Assembly (NCBI GenBank): GCA_003427395.1
Contig: BFEA01000850.1
Location: 307,844-335,762, forward strand
Origin: Chara braunii
Lineage: Eukaryota; Streptophyta; Charophyceae; Charales; Characeae
DNA: 27,919 bases
Direction of reading: 5' to 3'
Of this stretch, positions 19,446-27,914 are shown in pieces. The notes below the pieces were generated by a model. That model was given only the letters and a program-made list of their open reading frames with translations. It did not search any database and was not told the DNA's origin. Within the stretch, counting starts at the first letter, position 1; every line of letters starts with the position of its first letter. The position numbers and the translations under genes were made by a program.

Positions 19446-20610
19446 TCAGGCCTGTCCCACGGTCCCACCAGTCCTCTGTCCGGATCCTCCTTCCTCTTTC
19501 AGTCCCGTAAGATTGTATTAGGCATCTCCTCCTCCCCCTTCTCATCCCCCTCCCTTCTGCTCCTCCCTCTGTACTGTTGTCGCCTAACTGTTAATTTAGC
19601 TCGAGAGCTGTGGTAGTAGCATACGGTAAGAAGGCTTATTTTTTCAGTGTAGAAGCTCCCTCTCAGCTCCCATACCTTTTCTGGTTTATTGTTTTTTTTT
19701 CCCTTTTTTACTCCTTCCCTTCTCATCCCTTCTCATCCCTTCTTAACTAGAAGTATTCAATGCCTCCCCTTTTGTCTCCCCTGCATGTTTTTCTCCCCCC
19801 CCTGCCTATCTCTCCCTTCACCTGTTACTCTCCCTCTGTTGTTGTGTTATTGTACCCACTTAGCTTTGGCCCTGCAGTTAACTTAGGATAGGACAATCAG
19901 CTTTTCTTCCCCTCTCGGATAGGTCGGTTTAGTACTTTTCCTCAACCAGGACACTCTGTTGGAGCTGGCCGCAGTAGGCCCCCAGCAGGGTAGCTGAGGG
20001 GTGGAGGGAGGAGAGTGTCAAGTTTCGAAGGAGCCAAGGTTCTGGCTCCGAGCAGCCGCATCTTAGGCTGGTCCTGGCCATCTACTGATAGGCCCGACCC
20101 ACACCTTGCCCCTTACCCTCTTCCGTGTTCATCCAATCCTCTTATCTAACCCATCTCACCTACCCTACTTTCTGTCACTCAGTCTATCTCTCCTCCCTGT
20201 AATTCCCCCTCTTCCCCCTTCATCTCGTGCTGCCCAAGCTTCCCCTTTCCCGTCCCCCCCCCCTCCTACCCCCTACCTCCCTATTCCTCTTCCATTATCC
20301 CCCAACAATGCCCAGTTATACCCAGCCAAGTGTCTACCCACAACCCACAACCCTGAAGCTCGAGAGCTTAGACTGTCATCATGCTGCGTTGCTTGCTCCC
20401 CTCTCCTTCTAGTTTAGACCCATCACAGGTCTAGGCCCTTATGTTTGCAGCAATTTGATGTCTTTCGGTTCCTGTTGGTGCCGTAAAAGCGAAGCCGGCT
20501 AATGCTGCCAGAAGTTTCCAGTCCGGGTCGAATTGTGGGGACCCCGGCCCCGTTACCCTTTGCTCGAAACCAAACAAACAATTAAAAAGAAAAAAAAGAA
20601 AAAAAAGAAA
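19446..20610 (+). other. LINE-B 3'UTR, pyrimidine-rich, ending in an A-rich tail
   Basis: No coding frame. It is long and CT-rich (ORFs here are Pro/Leu/Ser artefacts). It includes a GGAGCC/GGCTCC hairpin around 20030-20050, the CTGCCAGAAGTTTCCAG slot at 20505-20521 and a GTGGGGACCCCGG inverted repeat near 20535-20547. It ends in runs of A with single G at about 20561-20610, probably the decayed poly(A). Confidence 0.7.
20505..20547 (+). promoter_or_regulatory. LINE-B 3'-end block shared with LINE-C
   Basis: CTGCCAGAAGTTTCCAG is followed by TCCGGGTCGAATTGTGGGG and ACCCCGG. LINE-C has the same order on the minus strand at 20804-20856. Sharing between otherwise divergent LINEs suggests a 3' recognition signal. 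Confidence 0.55.
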
Positions 20611-20699
20611 GCCATATGCAGCTTTGAGCACAGATGAACGGTAATAGATGCATGTTGCCACGTTTGTGTGGAAGATATGGTCATACTTTCTTTTTATAC

Positions 20700-20700
<1 letters not shown>

Positions 20701-20774
<74 letters not shown>
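20701..20774 (-). repeat. T74 run: poly(A) tail of LINE-C
   Basis: Seventy-four consecutive T on the plus strand directly after LINE-B flank sequence. On the minus strand it is the A tail after the LINE-C 3'UTR (AACAGTCGTC). Confidence 0.95.
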
Positions 20775-20775
<1 letters not shown>

Positions 20776-20803
20776 ACGACTGTTATTATATTAAATAATA
20801 TGG

Positions 20804-20941
20804 TATGGGGCCGGGGACCCCACAATTCAACCCGGATTGCTGGAAACCAGGTCCAACGTCCTCTCTTAGTACCAGACTGGAAGACAGGTCCAGTGTCCTC
20901 AAAATCAGGGAAAGAAGCAACCGACTGGAAATCAGGTCCAG
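20804..20941 (-). promoter_or_regulatory. LINE-C 3'UTR: three 17-nt hairpin motifs and shared terminal block
   Basis: On the plus strand the motifs are at 20840-20856, 20877-20893 and 20925-20941. On the sense strand they read CTGGACCTGATTTCCAG, CTGGACCTGTCTTCCAG and TTGGACCTGGTTTCCAG, each a CTGGA/TCCAG stem with a 7-nt loop (the third with one weak end). Nearest the tail is TCCGGGTTGAATTGTGGGG then TCCCCGG, as in LINE-B. Confidence 0.6.
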
Positions 20942-21159
20942 TGTCCTTTCCAATTCTTCTAAACATAGAGAACCTCTCAGCCCGAAAGAGACCGTCTGGT
21001 AATCTGATGAGTTCTGGTCCCCTATGTTGATCAGATATTGTAGGTGGAAGAAGACTAGCTCTATTATAATTACCTTTACTCAAAGTCTTCAATAACTACT
21101 TTGGATAATTCGTTGGTAGTTTCTTCCCACAAATGTCGGGAAATAACCAAGTTGCCCTG

Positions 21160-24100
21160 CTAAGAAAATAAAACCCATTTAAAATCCTCGTTCCATCTTG
21201 AGATAAATCTGAGTTGCGCTGTCTTCCTCTGATCTGAAGACCCACGCACCTTCCCCCATTCTGCACACATGAGGTTATGCACTGCGAATTTAAATTTGTT
21301 GCGGATTGCAGAGGGGGACCAGAACTTCGACTCAAATCTTTTGTTCCTCCTCGCGAGCCACAGGATCCAAAAACCCAGCGCTCTGAACTTGTTAGCAATT
21401 CTGGACTGGTTATCCGATTGGTTACTCCCTATCATAATAAACTCTTTAGTACATATCTTCCTTGGGCCGTAGGCGAAAAACCATAGGGAATCCCTCCAAT
21501 CCCAAAATCCTCTGGCCACAACACACTCCCACCACAAGTGACTTGAATCCTCCAAACATTCATGAGGGCAGACATCGCATAGTAGGGAGATGTCCATCCC
21601 TCACTTGGTGCACCAATCCGCTGTAGGTACGCTAGAATGCATATGCAGCCACTGCAGCCCAGCGACTTTAACTTTCATAATACTAAGAATCATAGACATG
21701 AACAACTCCGCCCACTTTCTGTTGAAGGAGGGCCATTCTTAGACTGGATTCTTTGACTTCTAGGTGTTCCAGGTATTGGCCTGTAGCGTGGATGCTTTCA
21801 ATCTCAACGAGTAACCCAATTTGGATGAGTAATCCTTGATCAGCACTGTGGAGTTGGCTGCCGATTTTGCTGAGATTACCCATCCTACCCTTAGCACATC
21901 TATTTTCCAGTGCTTGTAGGGGGTACCTCCCAGAATTGGCAGGAACCTCTTGCTGCCCTTGTACCTCTGCTCAGCGATCTTTCTCTCTTCCCACTCACCT
22001 TCTGCGGGTGGGGTAATCGTGTTTTGCTGCTTGGTAAAACACTCCTTACCCTGGGACCATATTGATACTATCACGGATTGTTGGTCCTCCGCAGTTTCAA
22101 TCTTGAATACTCGTTCCTTTTTGCCCGGCTCTCGCCACCATGTGTCCTTCTGCCATTTGGTCCTCTGTGCTCTCAGACTGTTGATCCACTCCTGTGGTAT
22201 TGCCTGCTGCAAATTCTCCACGTTTTGATCAATGTTCCTCAATCCAGTCAACTTGTGTTTGAGCTGCTCCACTGTTTTCCATTGGCCATTGTACTCCTCA
22301 ACCAGGTGGCGGATCTGCCATACCCCCCGCTGCATCCATTTCCTGGCAAAATTGCCAGTTCTGTTTGTGATAGAAAAAGGGGACCCATGGTCATTTCTGA
22401 TGGCAGGGTTGTCGAATAGGCAGGTGCCAAGGATTTCTCCTTTAGTCTTTGGGTGGGCTACTGTGTACGGTAGGATTATACTCGATGCTTTCAAGATGGG
22501 GGACCAAGTAGGGGATTTTACGGATGAAGTAAGGGGGTGGACGAGTAGAGTCTGCCAAACAGACTCTGGATCAGCCAGATCCCAATCCTTGCATAGTATA
22601 GCCTGCGCAATAATCATCCACGGTTGATTTGTCTCCGAGGGGAGAAGTTTAACCGGCCATTTTGCCAGCACTGCGTCATTCTGGAACTCGGGGTCCAGGA
22701 GACCCAGACCCCCATTAATTTTTTTTTCAATTAGTTTCCACCATGCCACTTTGCTTATGCATGCGGGGACATTAGAGTCCCCCTTCCAAATATAACGAGT
22801 GAGTAGCTGTGTAATCAGTCTTGCTGAACTCGGGCTAATTGCTCTGATGGATAAGGTGTACCACATTGTTGACAGTATGCCATTGTTGGCGATAAGGGCC
22901 CTTCCGAAGAGGGATGAGCCTGAACACTTGGACCTCCTAGCGCATTTGTCCCTGATCCGGCTCTCTAGGATGCTAGCCTGTGCGTCTTTGCAGTCCCCGA
23001 AGGAGACTAAGACCCCAAGGTAACGTTCTGAGTCCGTGTTCGCTGTGGATTTAATGCCAAGGTCTATTGCCAGACTCGCGTTGTTAGCTGTGAGGGCTGT
23101 GGATTTGTTCCAACTAATCTTCATTTCGGATGCAGTCTCAAAGGTTGAGAGGCACTGCTTCAGCGCAGAAAGAGAGGCCCTAGAGTTTTCTGGGATTGTA
23201 GAGAAGTCGTCCGCCAATGCTGAGACTTTTAATTCGTACTGAGGGGAGACCCTCAGCCCTCGGTAATCCTTATGCGAACGGATCATATTCAAGAGGACTT
23301 TCATTTGAATGACGAACAGAGATGGAGCTAGGGGGCATCCTTGCCTTAAGGATCTGGTAACAAAGAAGGAGCTTGATATGAAACCATTCACCACTACCCT
23401 CCCATGAGAATCGTGGTAAAGTGCTTTAACCCAAGAATTGAAATTACGTCCCTGACCAATTCTTTGCAGGACTGCTTGGACAAATCTCCAATTTACCCTA
23501 TCTTATGCTTTTTCAAAGTCAATAAGGATAATCGTTGTATAAGAGTCCTTATAATTAATAATATCGATCGCTTGTGAAACTGTCATAACATTATCTAAGA
23601 CCAGCCTGCCTGCGACGAAGCCAGATTGGTCCGGGGCTACTAGTCTGTTCATGAAGGGTGCCAGTCTTCTAGAAAGTGTCTTGGTTAATATTTTACCAGC
23701 TACATTAAGAAAGGAGATTGGGCGCTAACTTCTAAGATCTGGCCGGTATCCTTTCTTATATAGAAGGGTGATGACACCTCCCGTCGTTGTTTCCCCCAAT
23801 TTCTTATTTATTAAGATGTTATTAAATATTCGGAGTAGATCTGGGCCCAATAGGGGCCATAACTTATCAAAAAATTCAATGGGAAAACCGTCCGGGACAG
23901 GGCATTTCCCCCTGACCATACTTTTCATAGGTGCTGTTAATTCCGGTAGTGTAATGGGATGGTCCAATTCTTCTCGTTCTTCAGTTGAGATTAATTAGTT
24001 AGTAAAGCCCCATAGGAGGTGTTCCAACTCGGGGGGGACCAGGGGTTCTAAATGACTTTTTTCTGTCGTAAGCAACTTCTCATAGAATAGTCTCCCATCG

Positions 24101-24938
24101 TCGCTGATAGTGACTGAGTCCTGTGCCTCAGGGGTTGAGGGTGTGAAGGGGTGTGTTAATTCCCTTAGAGTCAAAAAGGAATTGCTCTCTCTTTTGACTG
24201 CAAAGGTCTTGCTGTTCATCCGACCTTCAGATATAATATCATCTACTAGTCTGAAGCGGGACCATGATTCGTGTCTGGAGACTTGCAGATCTCGCTATTC
24301 CTGAAGCCATTGAGATCTTCTCATGGACCAATACTCGTCCAAAAACGAGTATGTGCCCATTTGTTTTTCTGCAAATTCAACATTGCGTTTTAGTTTTATT
24401 TCTTTGTATTTCCTGTTTACCGCTTTGACTGTGGACATGGTTTGTAAGAAGGTGGACATCAAATGAAGTCCCTTGTCCAACCAGTCCCCCGGATCGGGGT
24501 AAAGGCGGGTTGAGGATCTCCATTCTTCCCAGAAGGAGTAGACCCACTCGACCATAGCTGGGTCATCCATAATCTGCATATTAAGCTTGAAGGTACCTTT
24601 TCCCCTCTCAGTGCTTGTTCCCATGTTTAATATTAGGGAGACTGGTTTATGATCAGATAGTGGATCCGGAGTGATTTCCGACTTGGTAACCAGTTCGGCC
24701 ACTTTCTCACTAACAAATATCATATCTAGCCGTCTTCTAACTTCCCGGTTTGTCTGGGAGTTCGAGGAGACCCAAGTGAATATTTGTTCAGTGGGATGTT
24801 GTGTACGGAAGGGATCATACAAACCATTTTCCATTATTAACTCATTCAACTTCAGCGATTCTGAGGGATGGAACAGTGGAGTGGTAGAGTCTAATCCTTC
24901 TCGATGATAACTGTGTTCCAATCACCCCCTACCACTTA
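21160..24938 (-). pseudogene. LINE-C ORF2 (partial endonuclease, RT, zf-RVT)
   Basis: It begins VVGGDWNTVI (about 24936-24907), then after a 1-nt shift near 24897 continues in one frame: RRLDMIFVSEKV and SDHKPVSLILNMG (endonuclease), TAG at 24295 (WLQE*RDLQ), TAA at 23995, GKCPVPDGFPIEFF, LLYKKGYRPDLRS, TAG at 23725 where a Trp is expected, DQSGFVAGRLVLDNV, IDFEKA then TAA then DRVNW, TRSLRQGCPLAPSLFV, the catalytic core ALADDF (Asp pair at about 23211-23206, aromatic replaced by Leu), SWNKSTALTANN, RYLGVLVSFGD, LFGRALIANNGILSTMWYTL, GGLGLLDPEFQND. A frameshift near 21785 and a TGA follow, then the zf-RVT CDVCPHECLEDSSHLWWEC and the stop at 21160. Most RT landmarks survive, but the five to six defects make it non-functional. 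Confidence 0.92.
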
Positions 24939-25255
24939 CTCTTTGAAAGGGGTATGGATATTTGTACCAAATGTCTCAGATGTGGGGGTCATGCTGAGGA
25001 ATCACTGGAGCACCTCTTCTGGGCGTGCCCAACCTCTCGCAGATTGTGGAACTGGTGGGGTATCCACTGGGTTAGCTTTGTCGGTGACATTCTGCTCTGG
25101 GATGAGGGATGGGCCCTACACGGGAAGCTCCCTTCCTCTTGGTACGAGCATGTAGGCAGAGGGTACGTAGCTCAGGCTATCCGCTCTATCTTGCTCTGGA
25201 TCATCTGGGAGGACAAAAATAACATCATGTTTAGGCAGGAATGGACCTGCAACGA

Positions 25256-25540
25256 CCATTTCGTCAAAATGGACATTTTTTATTTTTTGAACGAAATTGA
25301 AACTGAGTTTTTTGGCCGAAAACTCGTCAAAATTTGTTGTTCCTTAGGGTCCAACGTTTTACAAACGCTGGACCCCCTGGCTGTGCATGGACCTAGCTTG
25401 AGACCAAACACCTCCAGGCAGGACTGCCTGGAGGTACCTGGTCTCAAGCGAGGTCCATGTACAGCCAGGGGGTCCAGCGTTTGTAAAACCTAATATCAAT
25501 TTCGTTCAAAAAATAAAAGATGTCCATTTTGACGAAATGG
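25256..25540 (+). mobile_element. fold-back MITE-like palindrome, copy with arm deletion
   Basis: Same element as at 18912-19244. The left arm and centre are intact; the right arm lacks about 50 bp, joined near 25490 (TTTGTAAAAC to CTAATATCAAT). The remaining hairpin pairs perfectly around TTTTACAAACGC / GCGTTTGTAAAA. Confidence 0.75.
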
Positions 25541-25553
25541 CAGTTCTGCGACG

Positions 25554-25855
25554 TCGCCATTATCAATAAGGTCAAGGCCTGGGTCAGGCTGATGATGAGG
25601 GTCTGGATGAGGAAGGCCCACGGAGGCAGCACGCGAAGGGGCCGGCACTGGTTCCTCGTTACTTGGGCCCGGGATAACAAGTTGGCAGCCGTCACTCTCA
25701 CTGGTCGCCATTATCAATAAGGTCAAGGCCTGGGTCAGGCTGATGATGAGGGTCTGGATGAGGAAGGCCCACGGAGGCAGCACGCGAAGGGGCCGGCACT
25801 GGTTCCTCGTTACTTGGGCCCGGGATAACAAGTTGGCAGCCGTCACTCTCACTGG
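25554..25855 (+). repeat. 151-bp perfect tandem duplication
   Basis: Unit 25554-25704 is repeated at 25705-25855 with no difference that I can see. The left copy of the 2.1-kb duplication has one unit only, so the event came after the larger duplication, or is an assembly error. Confidence 0.9.
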
Positions 25856-25889
25856 GCAGCTGGCAGTATCGCCATGGCTCAAGGCTTAG

Positions 25890-27019
25890 TCAGGCCTGTC
25901 CTACAGTCCCACCAGTCCTCTGTCCGGATCCTCCTTCCTCTCTCAGTCCCGTTAGACTGTATTAGGCATCTCCCTCAGTACTGTTGTCGCCTAACTGTTC
26001 ATTTAGCTCGAGAGCTGTGGTAGTAGCATACGGTAAGTAGATTAATTTTTTCAGTGTAGAAGCTCCCTCTCATCTCCCTTACCTTTTCTGGTTTATTGTT
26101 TTTTTTTTCCTCTTTTACTTCCTCGCTTCTCATCCCTTCTCATCCCTTCTTAACTAGAAGTATTCAATGCCTCCCCTTTTGTCTCCTCTGCGTGTTTTTC
26201 TCCCCCCCCTGCCTATCTCTCCCTTCACCTGTTACTCTGCCTCTGTTGTTGTGTTACTGTAGCCATTTAGCTTTGGCCCTGCAGTTAACTTAGGATAGGA
26301 CAATCAGCTTTTCTTCCCCTCTCGGGTAGGTCAGTTTAGTACTTTTCCTCAACCAGGACACTCGGTTGGAGCTGGCCGCAGTAGGCCCCCAGCAGGGTAG
26401 CTGAGGGGTGGAGGGAGGAGAGTGTCAAGTTTCGAAGGAGCCAGGGTTCTGGCTCCGAGGAGCCGCATCTTAGGCTGGTCCTGGCCGTCTACTGATAGGC
26501 CCGACCCACATTTTGCCCCTTACCCTCTTCCCTGTTCACCGAATCCTCTTATCTAACCCATCTCATTTACCCTACTTTCTGTCACTCAGTCTATCTCTCC
26601 TCCCTGTAGTTCCCCCTCTTCCCCCTTCATCTCCTGCTGCCCAAGCTTCCCCTTTCCCGTCCCCCCCCCCGCCCCCTACCCCCTACCTCCCTATTCCTCT
26701 TCCATTCTCCCCCAACCATGCCCAGTTATACCCAGCCCAGTCTCTACCCACAACCCCCAACCCTGAAGCTCGAGAGCTTAGACTGTCATCATGCTGCGTT
26801 GCTTGCTCCCCTCTCCTTCTAGTTTAGACCCACCACAGGTCTAGGCCCTTATGTTTTCAGCAATTTGATGTCTTTCGGTTCCTATTGGTGCCGTAAAAAG
26901 CGAAGCTGGCTAATGCTGCCAGAAGTTTCCAGTCCGGGTTGAATTGTGGGGACCCCGGCACCGTTGCCCTTTGCTCGAAACCAAAAAAAGAATAAAAAAG
27001 AAAAAAAGAAAAAAAAGAA
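25890..27019 (+). other. LINE-B second copy, 3'UTR
   Basis: Pyrimidine-rich non-coding sequence parallel to 19446-20610. It has the same CTGCCAGAAGTTTCCAG slot at 26916-26932, GTGGGGACCCCGG just after it, and an A-rich tail. No gene is supported. Confidence 0.7.
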
Positions 27020-27153
27020 AGCCATCTGCAGCTTTGAGCACAGATGAACGGTAATAGATGCATGCTGCCACGTTTGTGTGGAAGATACGGTCGTACTTTT
27101 TTTGCTTCGATGGTGGTTTGGCAATGCCTATTATTACTGGGCAATAATCCTAT

Positions 27154-27273
27154 GGCCTCGCTGCTCTACTCTCGAAATGTGCAAAACGAGAGTGAATCTT
27201 TTGCTAGAATATGGAAAGAGGCACCGCCATGATGTTTGTCTTTTGTGCATGTCGAGCCTAGTGCAGCGAGGCC
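27154..27273 (+). mobile_element. 120-bp MITE, copy 1
   Basis: Left end GGCCTCGCTGCTCTACTCTC; right end is the near-complement ending GTGCAGCGAGGCC. TIRs are about 22 bp. The internal sequence (GTGCAAAACGAGAGTGAATC, TAGAATATGGAAAGA, TGTTTGTCTTTTGTGCATG) recurs in reverse at 27793-27912. TIRs starting GG(G)CC are common in Tourist/Harbinger MITEs, but the target duplication is not clear. Confidence 0.7.
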
Positions 27274-27579
27274 CATTGACTATTCCTAGGTCGTAAATCC
27301 CAACGAAAGTGCCCAAAAAAAAAAAAAAAGAGTTAAAAAAAACAAAAGTGGCAGTGTTGACTACGCGCGGGAAGGCACGGGATCGCGCGGGAAGGCACAG
27401 ACACAAACAGGCGCCAAGGTCGCGGAGAGGAGCTCTGATGTCGCCGCATGGCACAGAAATCGAAATGAGAAGAAAAAATAAAAAAAAATAAAAAACATCG
27501 AAATGAAAACCTGTGCATCGAAGGCGGGAAGCGCAATCAATCTGTCTCATAGGGCATACGCACACGCCACTTTGCTAAA
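27274..27579. other. non-coding, A-rich with short repeats
   Basis: No supported gene. It contains an A15 run (27315-27329), a twofold repeat of CGCGCGGGAAGGCAC near 27364-27397, further A-rich runs near 27470-27495 and a GGGCATAC motif at 27552. Confidence 0.5.
27552..27566 (+). repeat. Harbinger-TIR-like motif, copy 3
   Basis: GGGCATACGCACACG, preceded by CATA. It matches the motifs at 14429 and 14533 over most of its length. No inverted partner was found in the window. Confidence 0.3.
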
Positions 27580-27729
27580 CGTATCTGCTTTCAATTGCAG
27601 CCCGAGCTGGATGAATCTAGCAGCAATCACGTATCTGCCTGCAATTGCAGCCCGAGCTGGATGAATCTAGCAGCAATCACGTATCTGCCTGCAATTGCAG
27701 CCCGACCTGGATGAATCCAGCAGCAATCA
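27580..27729 (+). repeat. 3 x 50-bp tandem repeat
   Basis: Units at 27580-27629, 27630-27679 and 27680-27729 begin CGTATCTGC and end GCAGCAATCA. They differ by only a few bases. Units 2 and 3 contain the 12-bp palindrome CTGCAATTGCAG; unit 1 carries TTTCAATTGCAG instead. Confidence 0.95.
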
Positions 27730-27756
27730 GTCCAGAAATAAGCAGAGAAAGCCCTA

Positions 27757-27914
27757 GGGCCTCGCTGCACTACTCTTTTTTTTAACAGGTAACTCGCTGC
27801 GCTACTCTCGACATGCACAAAAGACAAACATGATGGCGGTGTGTATCTTTCCATATTCTAGCGGAAGATTCACTCTCGTTTTGCACATTTTCGAGAGTAG
27901 TGCAGCGAGGCCCC
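27757..27914 (-). mobile_element. MITE copy 2, inverted relative to copy 1
   Basis: 27793-27914 is the reverse complement of the element at 27154-27273 with few differences. A further end sequence, GGGCCTCGCTGCACTACTCT, stands at 27757-27776, so the outer boundaries form perfect 20-bp inverted repeats with the right end (AGAGTAGTGCAGCGAGGCCC). A T8 and a short spacer separate it from an inner TIR at 27793, which suggests nested insertion or end duplication. Confidence 0.65.

Larger units (their letters stand above)
17011..20695 (+). mobile_element. LINE-B, 3' part with 3'UTR
   Basis: Second half of RT, linker, zf-RVT, a fold-back insert in the C-terminal coding region, stop at 19443-19445, then a long pyrimidine-rich 3'UTR and an A-rich tail near 20561-20610. 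A further 85 bp is shared with the second copy. The element starts inside the RT at breakpoint 2. Confidence 0.85.
18595..20695 (+). repeat. 2.1-kb direct duplication, left copy
   Basis: Starts at CTCTTTGAAAGGGG in the zf-RVT and runs through the 3'UTR and about 85 bp past the A-rich tail. Its partner is 24939 to about 27100. By eye the two are mostly identical apart from scattered substitutions and a few indels. The two copies flank LINE-C. Confidence 0.9.
20701..24938 (-). mobile_element. LINE-C, 5'-truncated L1-type LINE with A74 tail
   Basis: Minus-strand element: C-terminal half of the endonuclease, complete RT, zf-RVT, 3'UTR, and a 74-nt poly(A) (T run on the plus strand at 20701-20774). 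Nearly all ORF2 coding from about 24895 to 21785 is in one frame, interrupted only by stops, so this is the best preserved LINE in the window. The 5' end is cut inside the endonuclease at about 24938, where it abuts the second LINE-B copy head-to-head. Confidence 0.92.
24939..25889 (+). pseudogene. LINE-B second copy, ORF2 C-terminal fragment (zf-RVT)
   Basis: The frame reads LFERGMDICTKCLRCGGHAE, ESLEHLFWACPTSRRLWNWW, HVGRGYVAQAIRSILLWIIW and EDKNNIMFRQEWTCND. It keeps Trp and Gln where the left copy has TAG (18676, 18829). The fold-back element interrupts at 25256-25540. Coding resumes as VAIINKVKAWVRLMMRVW and LVTWARDNKLAAVTLTG, which is present twice because of the 151-bp duplication, and ends PWLKA at TAG 25887-25889. 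Only the zinc-finger end of ORF2 is present. Confidence 0.85.
24939..27100 (+). repeat. 2.1-kb direct duplication, right copy (second LINE-B 3' end)
   Basis: Starts abruptly at CTCTTTGAAAGGGG and follows the left copy through zf-RVT, fold-back element, 3'UTR, A-rich tail (about 26981-27019) and the same roughly 80 bp beyond the tail, diverging near 27100. It differs by a 151-bp internal duplication, a deletion of about 50 bp in the palindrome and a shorter CT tract. Confidence 0.9.

Noticed and set aside
20106-20417. Pro/Leu/Ser-rich ORF, also at 26513-26827
   Set aside because: Translation of the CT-rich LINE-B 3'UTR. It recurs only because the UTR is duplicated.
5838-24297. Alternative genetic code with TAG read as sense (Gln, as in some ulvophyte algae)
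   Set aside because: TAG often stands where conserved Trp is expected, TGA and TAA also interrupt the frames, frameshifts are present too, and the duplicate copy has normal TGG or CAG at the same positions. Decay explains it better.
20701-27100. Twin-priming as the origin of the head-to-head LINE-C / LINE-B pair
   Set aside because: Twin priming inverts part of one element. Here the two halves belong to different families and each has its own 3' end.
27580-27729. CRISPR-like array
   Set aside because: The 50-bp units are contiguous with no variable spacers, and the context is a eukaryotic repeat region.
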